This document shows, piece by piece, positions 51,276-59,343 of a stretch of DNA of 64,000 bases (its first letter is position 1; every line of letters begins with the position of its first letter). The stretch is from positions 119,633 through 183,632 of the forward strand of contig NZ_RKMB01000013.1 of the NCBI RefSeq assembly GCF_003797765.1, written 5' to 3'. The translations under genes and the position numbers were made by a program. The notes beneath the pieces were generated by a model. The model saw only the letters and a list, made by a program, of their open reading frames with translations, had not been told where the DNA came from and did no database searches. Source of the stretch: Ramlibacter sp. WS9. Lineage in GTDB: Bacteria; Pseudomonadota; Gammaproteobacteria; Burkholderiales; Burkholderiaceae_C.

Positions 51276-51973
51276 GCTTCCACGGCCCGCTGCAAGGCCG
51301 CTCGCGCGAGCAGCCGTGTCGAATCGAGCGTCGGCAGCGGCGAGTTGTCATCGTTCATGATCAGAGGAATCTCGGTGCAGCCCAGCACCACCGCGTCGCA
51401 GCCCTGCTGCTCCATGCGCGTCATCACCTCCTGGAAATACGCCACCGCTTCGGGCGTGCGCACGCCGGCCACCAGTTCGTCCATGATGAAACGATTGATC
51501 GCCTCTCGCTCTTCCGGCGTGGGCCGAACGAACTCCAGCCCGGCCGCGGCCAGCTGCTCTGGATAGACATCGCTTTCCACCAGCCACTTCGTCCCGGTGA
51601 TGCCGATTCGGCGAAAGCCTCGCCCCTTCGCCTCTTGCGCCACCACTTGCGCGATGTGAAGCCAGGGCAACGGCGATCGCTCCTGCACGAACGGAAGCGC
51701 CTGGTGAATCGTGTTGTCGGGGCAGATGAGGAAATCCGCGCCCGCCTGCGCGAGCTTGGCGGCCGACGCCAGCATGATCTCGCCCACGCCAAGCCAGTCG
51801 TCGCGATAGATGCATTCCATGTAGTCCGCCAGCGACGGCGTGTGCATGGAGATTTCAGGATGCGCATGAGGCCCGAGCAAGGCCGCGCCCTCGGTGCAGA
51901 TCGTGCGGTAGCAGAGCGACGCGCCCTCGGCCGAGCAGGCCACGATACCGATATGCCGCGCCTTTGATTTCAT
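51260..51973 (-). CDS. aspartate/glutamate racemase family protein
   Basis: 237 residues. Both cysteine motifs are present: FLICPDNTIHQ (Cys about 84) and VVLGCTEIPLI (Cys about 199). The rest (GIVACSAEGASLCYRTI, RIGITGTKWLVESDVYPEQL) fits YgeA/aspartate racemase relatives. It racemises an acidic amino acid or a related hydantoin. The ATG overlaps the toxin stop as ATGA, so it is the third gene of the toxin-antitoxin unit. Confidence 0.86.
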   Translation of the reverse strand: MKSKARHIGIVACSAEGASLCYRTICTEGAALLGPHAHPEISMHTPSLADYMECIYRDDWLGVGEIMLASAAKLAQAGADFLICPDNTIHQALPFVQERSPLPWLHIAQVVAQEAKGRGFRRIGITGTKWLVESDVYPEQLAAAGLEFVRPTPEEREAINRFIMDELVAGVRTPEAVAYFQEVMTRMEQQGCDAVVLGCTEIPLIMNDDNSPLPTLDSTRLLARAALQRAVEASLRA

Positions 51974-52248
51974 GAGTACACCGCGTCGTGGTCGCCTACG
52001 TTGATGGGGATGATCTGCCGATCGCGAATCACGAACTCGACAGTGATCCGGTAAGACAGGTTGATGGATACCGAATGCAGCCCCAGGTGCTTCCCGGACA
52101 GCGCTTGCAAACGCAGCGATGGATGGTGCGGGTTGACCTCTAGCAGCGCAAGCGCTTTCGCGTATTGCGGCCTCAACGCAGGATGGCGCTTGAGGAAGCG
52201 CAAGGCAAGCTTCAAATACGTTTCGGTGAAGACAAGCTGGTAGGGCAT
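51970..52248 (-). CDS. RelE/ParE-family toxin
   Basis: 92 residues. MPYQLVFTETYLKLALRFLKRHPALRPQYAKALALLEVNP, then SLRLQALSGKHLGLHSVSINLSYRITVEFVIRDRQIIPINVGDHDAVY. The LRLQALSG...SYRITVEF...INVGDHDAVY run is the RelE/YafQ-like pattern. Probably an mRNA interferase. It begins 15 bp after the antitoxin and overlaps the racemase gene by 4 bp. Confidence 0.82.
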   Translation of the reverse strand: MPYQLVFTETYLKLALRFLKRHPALRPQYAKALALLEVNPHHPSLRLQALSGKHLGLHSVSINLSYRITVEFVIRDRQIIPINVGDHDAVYS

Positions 52249-52263
52249 GCGGCCGAACCGGCC

Positions 52264-52596
52264 TCAGCGCGACGCGCGCCGGACAGGCTTCTTGGCAGAA
52301 GGCCTTTTCGCGGGCGGCCCTGCCGGCGCGCTGTCGCCTGCCAGCAGCGCGTCAAGCCGTGCCGCGTGCGCCTGCGCCGATTCCGATACGTAGCGGCCCG
52401 CCGCCATGTCGGCGTGGCTCTGCGCCAGCGCAGCATCCAGCTCGCATTCACGCAAATAGTCGTACTGCGCCATTTCCATCACCACGAAACGGTCCTTGCC
52501 GCGCACGGAAATCACGGCCTCGGGCTGGTGCGCCAGCGATTCCTCGATGGCGGCTACACCCCTGGTTTTGAGATCATTGGCGGTCAGTGCTGGCAT
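52264..52596 (-). CDS. Phd/YefM-like antitoxin
   Basis: 110 residues. MPALTANDLKTRGVAAIEESLAHQPEAVISVRGKDRFVVMEMAQYDYLRE is a Phd/YefM-type N-terminal DNA-binding fold. The tail (GDSAPAGPPAKRPSAKKPVRRASR) is unusually basic and Pro-rich for an antitoxin. ATG 52596 starts right beside a palindromic operator (52601-52634). The 16-codon upstream extension runs through that operator. Confidence 0.75.
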   Translation of the reverse strand: MPALTANDLKTRGVAAIEESLAHQPEAVISVRGKDRFVVMEMAQYDYLRECELDAALAQSHADMAAGRYVSESAQAHAARLDALLAGDSAPAGPPAKRPSAKKPVRRASR

Positions 52597-52600
52597 CGCT

Positions 52601-52634
52601 CGATTGTCAGCACTTTGAATAGTACTGTCAATCG
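52601..52634. promoter_or_regulatory. inverted-repeat operator before the antitoxin gene
   Basis: CGATTGTCAG (52601-52610) and CTGTCAATCG (52625-52634) pair at 9 of 10 positions with a 14-bp spacer. It lies 4 bp from the antitoxin ATG, suiting autoregulation by the toxin-antitoxin complex. Confidence 0.5.
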
Positions 52635-52654
52635 CACGATTCAATCCGCACCAT

Positions 52655-53626
52655 TCAATCCGGCTTCGCGCCCGATTCCTTCACCACCTTCGCCCACTTC
52701 GCGGTTTCGGCTTGCTGGAACGTCGCGAGCGCTTCGGGCGTGCCCGTCGCGATCTCCAGCCCCAGCCCGGCCAGCTTTTCCTTCACGTCGGGCAGCGCCA
52801 TGACACGCAGGGTTTCCGCGTTGATGCGCGCTTGCACATCCTTGGGCAGGCCCGCGGGAGCGTACAGCGCAAACCACGACGTTGCTTCGAAGCCCGGCAG
52901 GCCGGACTCGGCGATGGTGGGGATGTTCGGCGCTGCCGGCGAGCGCGCCGCGCTGGTCACGGCGATCGCCCTCACCTCGCCCGCCTTGACCAGCGGCAAT
53001 GCCGACGGCATGTTGTCGAAGATCATGCTGATGCGCCCGCCCAACAGGTCCGGCACGGCCTGCGCGCGTCCCTTGTAGGGGATGTGCTGCATCTTGACGC
53101 CCGCCATGGTGTTGAAGAGCTCGCCGGACAGGTGGATGGAGGTGCCGCTGCCCGAGGAACCAAACGACAGCGGCGACTTCTTTGCCAGGTCAATCAACTC
53201 CTTGACGGTCTTGGCGGGCACGCTGTTGTTGACCACCAGCAGGTTGGGCGTCGACGCCAGGAAGCTGATGGGCGTGAAGTCCTTGGTGTGGTTGTACGGC
53301 ATCTTGTCGTACAGGGCCGCGTTGATGGCATGCGTGCCCACGGTGCCGACGACCAGCGTGGTGCCGTCGGGCGGGCTCTTGGCCACGAAATCGGCACCGA
53401 TATTGCCGCCCGCGCCGGGCTTGTTGTCCACGGTGACGGTCTGGCCCGACGACTGGCCCCACTTGTCGGCCAGCACACGCGCCAGCGTGTCGGGCGCCCC
53501 ACCCGGCGGGAAGGTGACGACGATCTTCACCGGCTTGGTGGGCCATGGCGCGGTCTGGGCCATCGCGGTTAAGTTGAATGCCGTGCCCAGCAGCACACCA
53601 ACGACCACGCTTCGGGGGTGGGTCAT
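52655..53626 (-). CDS. tripartite tricarboxylate (Bug/TctC) binding protein, orphan
   Basis: 323 residues. Signal peptide VVVGVLLGTAFNLTAMAQ (cut about 24), WPTKPVKIVVTFPPGGAPD, VDNKPGAGGNIGADFVAK, HIPYKGRAQAVPDLLGGRISMIFDN, APNIPTIAESG. Standard Bug protein. No TctAB permease is nearby. It follows 28 bp upstream of the antitoxin gene's opposite side and precedes no obvious partner; the SRPBCC gene ends 2 bp before its start and may be co-transcribed. Confidence 0.87.
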   Translation of the reverse strand: MTHPRSVVVGVLLGTAFNLTAMAQTAPWPTKPVKIVVTFPPGGAPDTLARVLADKWGQSSGQTVTVDNKPGAGGNIGADFVAKSPPDGTTLVVGTVGTHAINAALYDKMPYNHTKDFTPISFLASTPNLLVVNNSVPAKTVKELIDLAKKSPLSFGSSGSGTSIHLSGELFNTMAGVKMQHIPYKGRAQAVPDLLGGRISMIFDNMPSALPLVKAGEVRAIAVTSAARSPAAPNIPTIAESGLPGFEATSWFALYAPAGLPKDVQARINAETLRVMALPDVKEKLAGLGLEIATGTPEALATFQQAETAKWAKVVKESGAKPD

Positions 53627-53628
53627 TT

Positions 53629-54183
53629 CTAGCCTCCGGACATCTTTTTCATCTGCTCGAGCCAGGGAGCCCAGTCAATCGGACCTTCGGCGAAGCGCTT
53701 TTGCAGATTGGCCAGGACGCGCGGCCAGGCCGCCGAGAAGTAGTCGTATGCCTTGTCCCATTCACCGCCGTCGCCCCAGCCCACGTGGTGCAGGTGCACT
53801 CGGGTCTTGCCATCGGCTTCGGCCTGGAACCGCAGGATCACCACCGTGCGCTGCTTGCGCGCCTCGGGCAGGCTGGGCGGTGCGTTCCACGTGAACGACA
53901 GCAGGCGGTCCTGCTGAAAGCCGATCACTCGCATGTTGTCGGCGCCCTTCATGCCGGGCGGCGCGTACGGGTTGATGTAGACCTCGAAGGGCCCGTCGAC
54001 CGCGAGTTCGACTTTCGCGTCGGGTGCAAAGAAGGTCTTGATACCTTCGGTCGTCGTCCAGGCCCGGTACACCGCATCGACCTTCGCGGCCACGACCACT
54101 TCCTGGTCGATGGCGCGTTCGGCGGCGAAGGCGAAGTTCATGGGCAGGCAGAAGCAGGCAAGCAGCAGCAGCAGTCTCTTCAC
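53629..54183 (-). CDS. SRPBCC (AHSA1-type) domain protein with signal peptide
   Basis: 184 residues. Signal peptide KRLLLLLACFCLPMNFAFA (cut about 20). AHSA1-like fold: VVVAAKVDAVYRAWTTTEGIKTFF, GFQQDRLLSFTWNAP, RVHLHHVGWGDGGEWDKAYDYFSAAWPRVLANLQKRF. A hydrophobic pocket for a small ligand is expected. Being exported is unusual for this mostly cytoplasmic group. Two bases from the Bug gene, so possibly one transcript. Confidence 0.82.
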   Translation of the reverse strand: MKRLLLLLACFCLPMNFAFAAERAIDQEVVVAAKVDAVYRAWTTTEGIKTFFAPDAKVELAVDGPFEVYINPYAPPGMKGADNMRVIGFQQDRLLSFTWNAPPSLPEARKQRTVVILRFQAEADGKTRVHLHHVGWGDGGEWDKAYDYFSAAWPRVLANLQKRFAEGPIDWAPWLEQMKKMSGG

Positions 54184-54211
54184 GAATCCCTCCGTTGGTG
54201 ACGGGGAGAAT

Positions 54212-54814
54212 CTATTCCTTTTTGGGCGGATCGTCGACCTTGCGCCTCATCGGCTGCCAGCCGGCGAACTCCGGGTGGTGGCGTGCCACCACCGGCCCGT
54301 CGAAGCCCCAGGCGATGCATTTGCCCAGGTGGTACGGCGGCTCATTGCTCTCGCGCGCAGGCAGCCCGGCCTGCCTGCGCAGCCGCTGCTGGTAGGACGG
54401 GATGGTCTGGTAGGCCGCGGTCGCCATGTTGAACAGCAGCTCGCGCAGGTGCGTGCAGCCACGCACGCCGCCGAGGGCGCGCTCGATCGCCACGCGCCAG
54501 CCGGGGCCGAGCTTCACGCCCACCATGGCCTGCATCGGCGGGTTGCCCTGCTGGCACTCGTCGAAAGGCGTGTGCTCCTGCGAACTGGCGATCTCGCGAA
54601 TGGTCATCGAGTCGTCGACCGTGACGCGGATCGACATGCCGTGGATCGGCGTGCCCGGCGGCATCAGGCCGCGCTCGGAACGCTCGATCGAAAAGGTCTT
54701 CGTGTCGGACAGCTCGGCTTCGATGTCCCAGAGGCCGTCTTCGCGGTGGTACCCGCGGTAGACGACAGCGCGCGTATGGATGTGCGTGCGGGCCTGGGGC
54801 GTTGGGAGAGCCAT
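54212..54814 (-). CDS. DUF2889 domain protein
   Basis: 200 residues. THIHTRAVVYRGYHREDGLWDIEAELSD, GTPIHGMSIRVTVDDSMTIREIAS, and GWRVAIERALGGVRGCTHLRELLFNMATAAYQTI give the DUF2889 pattern. It also contains KCIAWGFDGPVVARHHPEFAGW at the C-terminus. Such proteins occur near oxidoreductases; function unknown. The ATG 54814 is 5 bp after the HTH protein gene. Confidence 0.85.
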   Translation of the reverse strand: MALPTPQARTHIHTRAVVYRGYHREDGLWDIEAELSDTKTFSIERSERGLMPPGTPIHGMSIRVTVDDSMTIREIASSQEHTPFDECQQGNPPMQAMVGVKLGPGWRVAIERALGGVRGCTHLRELLFNMATAAYQTIPSYQQRLRRQAGLPARESNEPPYHLGKCIAWGFDGPVVARHHPEFAGWQPMRRKVDDPPKKE

Positions 54815-54819
54815 CGCCC

Positions 54820-55248
54820 TTACTCTTGCAGACGCTGCGCGACCTCGCGCTTGCCCATGCCGCGCAGCGTGGCGATGGCTTCGATCTGCTTGGCGCGCGG
54901 CCGGGTCTTGCCGCCTTCCCATTTGTAGACGGACAACGTCGACACGCCGAGCAGCTTGGCCACCGACGCCGCCGACAGGCCCAGGCGGCGCCGCTGCGCG
55001 GCCAGGCCCTTGGCGCTGAAGCGCAGGTTGCCGGCCCCTTCTTCCTCGGCTTGCGCGGGCGCTGCCTTGGAGGCGACCTTGCCGAGCCGCTTGACCTGCT
55101 GCTCGAGCGCCTGCATGCGCCGCTTCAGGTCGGCGATCTGGCTGCGGTACTGGGATACCGACTTTTTGAGCGCTTGCGTTTCACCGCGAACTTCTTTGCG
55201 CGCGACCCGCGAAATTTCACTTTTGAGAATCGTTCCGATATTTGCCAT
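54820..55248 (-). CDS. coiled-coil plus XRE-type helix-turn-helix protein
   Basis: 142 residues. Residues 14-60 are a coiled coil (VARKEVRGETQALKKSVSQYRSQIADLKRRMQALEQQVKRLG). Residues 80-135 are an XRE HTH (GLAAQRRRLGLSAASVAKLLGVSTLSVYKWEGGKTRPRA). The start MANIGTILKSEISRVARKE was chosen. This two-part layout is seen in small regulators of unknown target. It diverges from the RHH gene at 55398 over a palindrome-rich gap. Confidence 0.8.
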   Translation of the reverse strand: MANIGTILKSEISRVARKEVRGETQALKKSVSQYRSQIADLKRRMQALEQQVKRLGKVASKAAPAQAEEEGAGNLRFSAKGLAAQRRRLGLSAASVAKLLGVSTLSVYKWEGGKTRPRAKQIEAIATLRGMGKREVAQRLQE

Positions 55249-55331
55249 GGAAGTATGTATTGGGCTTTGTGCCGCGGCCCGGTTTCTGCGCTGGGTCTTT
55301 GCGGCTTCGGCGTTGGTGAACTCCTGAGCCT

Positions 55332-55396
55332 CCATCTTAGCCTTGTTGCTCCAGCCGCATTTTCCACCATCCACTTGGATGGTGCTAAGATGGTGC
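55332..55396. promoter_or_regulatory. multi-site operator before the RHH gene
   Basis: CCATCTTAGC (55332-55341) and GCTAAGATGG (55384-55393) are perfect inverted repeats. Between them lies CACCATCC-ACTT-GGATGGTG (55365-55384), also perfect. GATGGTGC occurs twice as direct repeats 11 bp apart (55378-55385, 55389-55396). This arrayed site ends at the RHH start codon, the usual position for RHH autorepression. Confidence 0.62.
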
Positions 55397-55397
55397 C

Positions 55398-55823
55398 ATG
55401 CCAAGAGCCAGCAGCAAATCCCTGGTCGCCAGCGCCAAACCTGCCGACGAAAAAATCACGATCAACCTGGGGTGCGTGGACCTGGGGCAGATCGACTTGC
55501 TGGTGCAGGAAGGCTTCTATGCCAACCGCACCGACCTCATCCGCACCGCCATCCGCAACCAGCTGATGTCGCACGGAGACGCGGTGCGCGCGGCCGTGTC
55601 TCGCAAGACGCTCACGCTGGGCATCCAGCACTTCAGCAAGGCAGACCTGCAAGCAGTGCAAAAAGCGGGCCAGAGACTCGATGTGCGCGTGCTGGGCCTT
55701 GCGTCCATCGCACCCGACGTCACCCCGGCGCTTGCGCTGGCCACCATCGAATCCATCACCGTGCTCGGCACCCTGCACGCCAGCGCCGCCGTCAAGGCCG
55801 CGCTGTCCAAGCGCATCGGCTGA
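55398..55823 (+). CDS. ribbon-helix-helix (CopG-like) regulator
   Basis: 141 residues. ITINLGCVDLGQIDLLVQEGFYANRTDLIRTAIRNQL is a CopG-type ribbon-helix-helix. The C-terminal part (VSRKTLTLGIQHFSKADLQAVQKAGQRLDVRVLG, VTPALALATIESITVLGTLHA) is extra and may sense a ligand or form oligomers. It directly precedes the PHB-depolymerase-family gene (26 bp), a pairing that suggests control of storage-polymer enzymes. Start ATG 55398. Confidence 0.83.
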   Translation: MPRASSKSLVASAKPADEKITINLGCVDLGQIDLLVQEGFYANRTDLIRTAIRNQLMSHGDAVRAAVSRKTLTLGIQHFSKADLQAVQKAGQRLDVRVLGLASIAPDVTPALALATIESITVLGTLHASAAVKAALSKRIG

Positions 55824-55849
55824 ACGGCACCCCTACCAAAGCAGCTCCC

Positions 55850-56977
55850 ATGAACCCATTCTTCCAGCGCCTGATGCGCAGCGCGACCCGCCTCGTCGGG
55901 CGCGGCGACCTCAAGGCCGCCACCGCGGCGATCCAGCAGGCGCTGGCGGGCAAGCCCGAATCGCCTCCGCCCGCCTCCAGCGCTCAAGTTCATCCACATG
56001 CCGATGTGATCGACGTCGCCGCGCGTGTGATCGAACCGGCGGTCGTCGAACCACCGGTATACGAACCGCCGCCGATGCACGAAGCGCCGTCGCCCGAACC
56101 GCGCCCCGAGACGGACGCGCTTTCGCTGCCGGACGAGCAGTTCATTGCCGGCCGCTACATCGGCGCCGGTGGCCAGCGCGAATACAAGCTCTATATCCCG
56201 CCGCACGATGGCACGCGCACGTTGCCCCTCATCGTGATGCTCCACGGCTGTACACAGGACGCCGACGACTTCGCGGCCGGCACCGCCATGAACGACCTGG
56301 CGCGTATGCACGGCTTCCTCGTTCTGTACCCTGAGCAATCGCCGCGGTTCAATCCCAACCGCTGCTGGAACTGGTTCAAGCACAACCACCAGGCGCGCGA
56401 CCGCGGCGAGCCGGCGCTGATCGCCGGAATGACGCGCCAGGTGATGGCGCAGCACGCGATCGACCCTGCACGCGTCTATGCGGCCGGGCTGTCGGCGGGC
56501 GGCGCGATGGCGGCGATCCTGGGCGACGCCTACCCGGACTTGTTTGCCGCCGTCGGCGTGCACTCCGGCCTGCCGACCGGCGCGGCCAAGGACGTGGCAT
56601 CGGCATTCGGCGCGATGAAGAAGGCGCCGCAGATCGTGCCCGCCACCAGGAACGGCGTCCCCACCATCGTCTTCCACGGTGACACGGATGCCACTGTCGA
56701 CCCTGCCAACGGGCGCCACGTGATCGCCGCCAGCGTGCACGCGAGCGCGCAGGTCGAAACGCAAACCGGCGTGGCGGCCGGCGGGCTGCGCTACACCCGC
56801 GAGCTCCACCGCGCGGACGGCGGGCCGGTGACAGCGGAGCACTGGGTCGTGCACGGCTCGCCGCACGCCTGGTCGGGCGGCAACTCTGCCGGTTCCTACA
56901 CCGACCCTCGGGGCCCGAATGCGAGCGCGGAGATGGTGCGGTTCTTCATGGAACACGTCCGCGAGCCAGTACATTGA
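55850..56977 (+). CDS. PHB depolymerase-family esterase
   Basis: 375 residues. An amphipathic N-terminal region (NPFFQRLMRSATRLVGRGDLKAATAAIQQAL) and a Pro/Glu-rich linker (about 40-90) precede an alpha/beta-hydrolase of LpqC/PhaZ type. Oxyanion HGCTQDADDFA, nucleophile Ser215 in AAGLSAGGAMA, Asp in HGDTDATVDP, His in HGSPHAWSGG. No signal peptide, so it is probably intracellular and the N-terminus may attach to PHB granules; this is inferred. The gene ends 4 bp before the serine hydrolase. Confidence 0.85.
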   Translation: MNPFFQRLMRSATRLVGRGDLKAATAAIQQALAGKPESPPPASSAQVHPHADVIDVAARVIEPAVVEPPVYEPPPMHEAPSPEPRPETDALSLPDEQFIAGRYIGAGGQREYKLYIPPHDGTRTLPLIVMLHGCTQDADDFAAGTAMNDLARMHGFLVLYPEQSPRFNPNRCWNWFKHNHQARDRGEPALIAGMTRQVMAQHAIDPARVYAAGLSAGGAMAAILGDAYPDLFAAVGVHSGLPTGAAKDVASAFGAMKKAPQIVPATRNGVPTIVFHGDTDATVDPANGRHVIAASVHASAQVETQTGVAAGGLRYTRELHRADGGPVTAEHWVVHGSPHAWSGGNSAGSYTDPRGPNASAEMVRFFMEHVREPVH

Positions 56978-56981
56978 GTGG

Positions 56982-58238
56982 ATGAACCGACGCAAATTCA
57001 TCCCGCTAGCGGGCCTGGCGCTCGTTGCGAGCCTCGCAGCGGCAGCTCCTGACGAAGACGTCCTGGGCAAGTCGCAGGGCTACCCGGCGCAGTCCGCCGG
57101 ACCGGCCTTCAGCATGTTCAAGGAGGAGTTCAAGGTCGGCACCTTCAGCCACATGGACAAGGCGTTCTGGCCGCGCACGGTGAAGGCGCCGCCCGTCCCG
57201 TCCGACCTCCCCGCGGGGGACCCGCTGCCCGCCTTGACCTATCCTTTCGAAGGCAAGAATTACACCGTCGACGACTTCTTTGCCCGCCAGCGTGTGACCG
57301 GGCTGCTCGTCATCAAGGACGGGAAGGTCGTGCTGGAGCGCTACCAGTACGAGCGGCGCCCGGAAATGCGGCTGGCATCGTTCTCGATGGCCAAGACCGT
57401 TACCGGCCTCCTGGCCGGCATCGCGCTGCGCGATGGACTGATCGCATCCTTGGACGACCCGGCAGAAAAATATGCATCGGAGCTGAAGGGATCAGCCTGG
57501 GGCCCGGTGACGATCCGCAACCTGCTGCGCATGTCGTCCGGCGTGAAATGGAGCGACAAGGTCGGGCCGGGCCTGGCCAGCGACGGAGCGCGGCTCGCGG
57601 TGGAATCGTTCTTCCGGCGCGGGCGCGGCGGCGCCAGTGCCGTGTCATGGGTCAAGGACAGCGATCACCCGCAAGGCACGCGCTTCAACTACAACTCTGC
57701 GGAAACCTTCGCACTGGGCGTCGTGCTGCGCGCCGCCATCAAGCAGGATCTCGGCACCTATCTGGCTGAGAAGCTCTGGCAGCCGATGGGCGCCGAAGCC
57801 GATGCCACCTGGCTCATCGACGCATCGGGCCTCGAGGCAGGCAACTGCTGCCTCAATGCCCGCCTGCGAGACTATGGCCGCCTGGGCATGCTGCTGGCCA
57901 ACGACGGCATGTGGAATGGCCGCGAGCTGGTTCCGCGCGACTTTCTTCTGGATGCGACCGACGCTGAACGGCAACCGGACTACCTGCGCCCTCGCAAGGC
58001 CAGCCAATTCTTCGGCTACGGGTACCAGACCTGGCTGTACCCGTACAAGACACGGACTTTCCAGGCGCGCGGGCTGTTCGGGCAGGAGCTGATCGTGCAG
58101 CCGGAATCCAAGGTGGTGATCGTCATCGCTTCGGTCCTGAAAGCCCCCGACGTGCCGCCCGAGATTTTCGTGGAGCGAAATTATTTCACCGGTGCCATCC
58201 TCAAGGCCCTGGGCGGCAAGACCGACCTGTACCGCTAG
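56982..58238 (+). CDS. serine hydrolase, beta-lactamase class C family
   Basis: 418 residues. Tat-like signal NRRKFIPLAGLALVASLAAAA. Active-site SMAK (Ser135, Lys138) in ASFSMAKTVTG and Tyr237 in RFNYNSAETFALG. Class C/esterase fold otherwise (NLLRMSSGVKW, PMGAEADATWL, GFGYQTW-like YGYQTWLYP). Likely an esterase or peptidase, not a true beta-lactamase. It follows 4 bp after the depolymerase gene in one transcript and could act on oligomers released by it. Confidence 0.84.
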   Translation: MNRRKFIPLAGLALVASLAAAAPDEDVLGKSQGYPAQSAGPAFSMFKEEFKVGTFSHMDKAFWPRTVKAPPVPSDLPAGDPLPALTYPFEGKNYTVDDFFARQRVTGLLVIKDGKVVLERYQYERRPEMRLASFSMAKTVTGLLAGIALRDGLIASLDDPAEKYASELKGSAWGPVTIRNLLRMSSGVKWSDKVGPGLASDGARLAVESFFRRGRGGASAVSWVKDSDHPQGTRFNYNSAETFALGVVLRAAIKQDLGTYLAEKLWQPMGAEADATWLIDASGLEAGNCCLNARLRDYGRLGMLLANDGMWNGRELVPRDFLLDATDAERQPDYLRPRKASQFFGYGYQTWLYPYKTRTFQARGLFGQELIVQPESKVVIVIASVLKAPDVPPEIFVERNYFTGAILKALGGKTDLYR

Positions 58239-58328
58239 CCAATTATTTTCCGCGGGCCTTGAATCCTTTCGCACGGCCGGCCCCTCCTTGCTTCGATGCC
58301 ACGTTTTGATGGCAGCCAAGGTGAAACA

Positions 58329-58544
58329 ATGTTCTATCGCAAAAACGTCGGGCCCAAGGAACGCATGCTGCGCCTGGTGGCCGGAGGCTCCATGGTGGCC
58401 TGCTCCCTCGCACTGCTGGGCGTGACGCCGCTGGGCCTGCTGCTGGCGTGCGCCGGCGTGGTCTCGGCCGCCACCGGCCTGGTCGGCTTCTGTCCGGCCT
58501 GCGCCATGGTGGGCCGCAAGCCCGTGGAAGGCCCGCGCGGATGA
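58329..58544 (+). CDS. DUF2892 (YgaP-type) membrane protein
   Basis: 71 residues. FYRKNVGPKERMLRLVAGG is the DUF2892 start; two hydrophobic segments (MVACSLALLGVTPLGLLLACAGVVSAATG) and FCPACAMVG with two cysteines follow. The C-P-A-C pair could bind metal or do thiol redox. It overlaps the sigma-factor gene (ATGA). Confidence 0.82.
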   Translation: MFYRKNVGPKERMLRLVAGGSMVACSLALLGVTPLGLLLACAGVVSAATGLVGFCPACAMVGRKPVEGPRG

Positions 58545-59068
58545 TCGCTCCCGACCGCGCGGTCTTCGCCGCCGCGCAAGCCGGCGAGCCTGTGGCCCTG
58601 GAGCGGCTGCTGCGCGAGCTGCAGCCGGACATCCGCCGTTATGCGCGGCACCAGTGCCATCGCAGCTCGGCGATCGAGGACGTGGTGCAGGAAGCGCTGA
58701 TCGTCGTCTACCGCCGCGTCGGCAACGTGCGCGATGCAGCGGCCCTGGCCGCCTGGGTGTTCCGCGTCGTCGCCCGCCTGTGCATGCTGCCGGCGCTCGG
58801 GGTGATGCGCGGCACCGAGGAACTGACGGACCGCCACGAGGCCGAGTATTTCGCGCGCCGGCCGCAGGACGAGCTGCGCATCGACCTGGTCCGGGCACTG
58901 GAATCGCTGCCGGAAATCTACCGCGAAGTGATCCTGCTGCGCGACATGGAGCAGCTGACCATCACCGAGGTGGCGACACGATTGGCCGTCACCCGCGAAG
59001 CCGTCAAGAGCCGCCTCCATCGCGCGCGGGCGCTGGTGCGCGAATACCTTCGGCCGGAGGTCGCATGA
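58541..59068 (+). CDS. ECF sigma factor
   Basis: 175 residues. Region 2: LLRELQPDIRRYARHQCHRSSAIEDVVQEALIVVYRR...ALAAWVFRVVARLCMLP. Region 4: ALESLPEIYREVILLRDMEQLTITEVATRLAVTREAVKSRLHRARALVREYL. No anti-sigma gene is adjacent; both neighbours are small membrane proteins joined by ATGA overlaps, so one of them may act as the membrane sensor/anti-sigma. Start ATG 58541. Confidence 0.87.
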   Translation: MIAPDRAVFAAAQAGEPVALERLLRELQPDIRRYARHQCHRSSAIEDVVQEALIVVYRRVGNVRDAAALAAWVFRVVARLCMLPALGVMRGTEELTDRHEAEYFARRPQDELRIDLVRALESLPEIYREVILLRDMEQLTITEVATRLAVTREAVKSRLHRARALVREYLRPEVA

Positions 59069-59334
59069 CCGAGCCCACCACGCCGAGCTCGATCCGGAAT
59101 CCAGTGGGCCGCAGCGCAACCGGCCTCTTCGCCAGCAACACGTTCACCGGCCACTTGGTCCGCGGCGCCGTGGCGTTCGCGTTGCTCTACATCGCCATCA
59201 GCCAGCAACACCAGCACCCGTGGTGGGCATTGTTCTCCGGCGCTCTGTCGCTCGTAGCCATGCGCGGCTGCCCGATCTGCTGGACGATTGGGTTGGTGGA
59301 AACGGCAAGCCAGCGCTGGCGGGCGATGCGCTAG
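59065..59334 (+). CDS. small Cys-containing membrane protein, DUF2892-like
   Basis: 89 residues. NPVGRSATGLFASNTFTGHLVRGAVAFALLYIAISQQHQHPW, WALFSGALSLVAMRGCPICWTIGLVETAS. Two hydrophobic stretches and a CPIC motif parallel to the CPAC of the first gene in the unit. The shared Cys-x2-Cys in two proteins flanking one sigma factor is unusual. Overlaps the sigma gene stop by 4 bp. Confidence 0.72.
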   Translation: MTEPTTPSSIRNPVGRSATGLFASNTFTGHLVRGAVAFALLYIAISQQHQHPWWALFSGALSLVAMRGCPICWTIGLVETASQRWRAMR

Positions 59335-59343
59335 CCACCAGCC

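Noticed and set aside
56982..58238. True class C beta-lactamase (ampC)
   Set aside because: The SxxK and Tyr motifs are present, but length, YNS and Tat-like signal fit the broader esterase/serine-hydrolase family, and no ampR is nearby.
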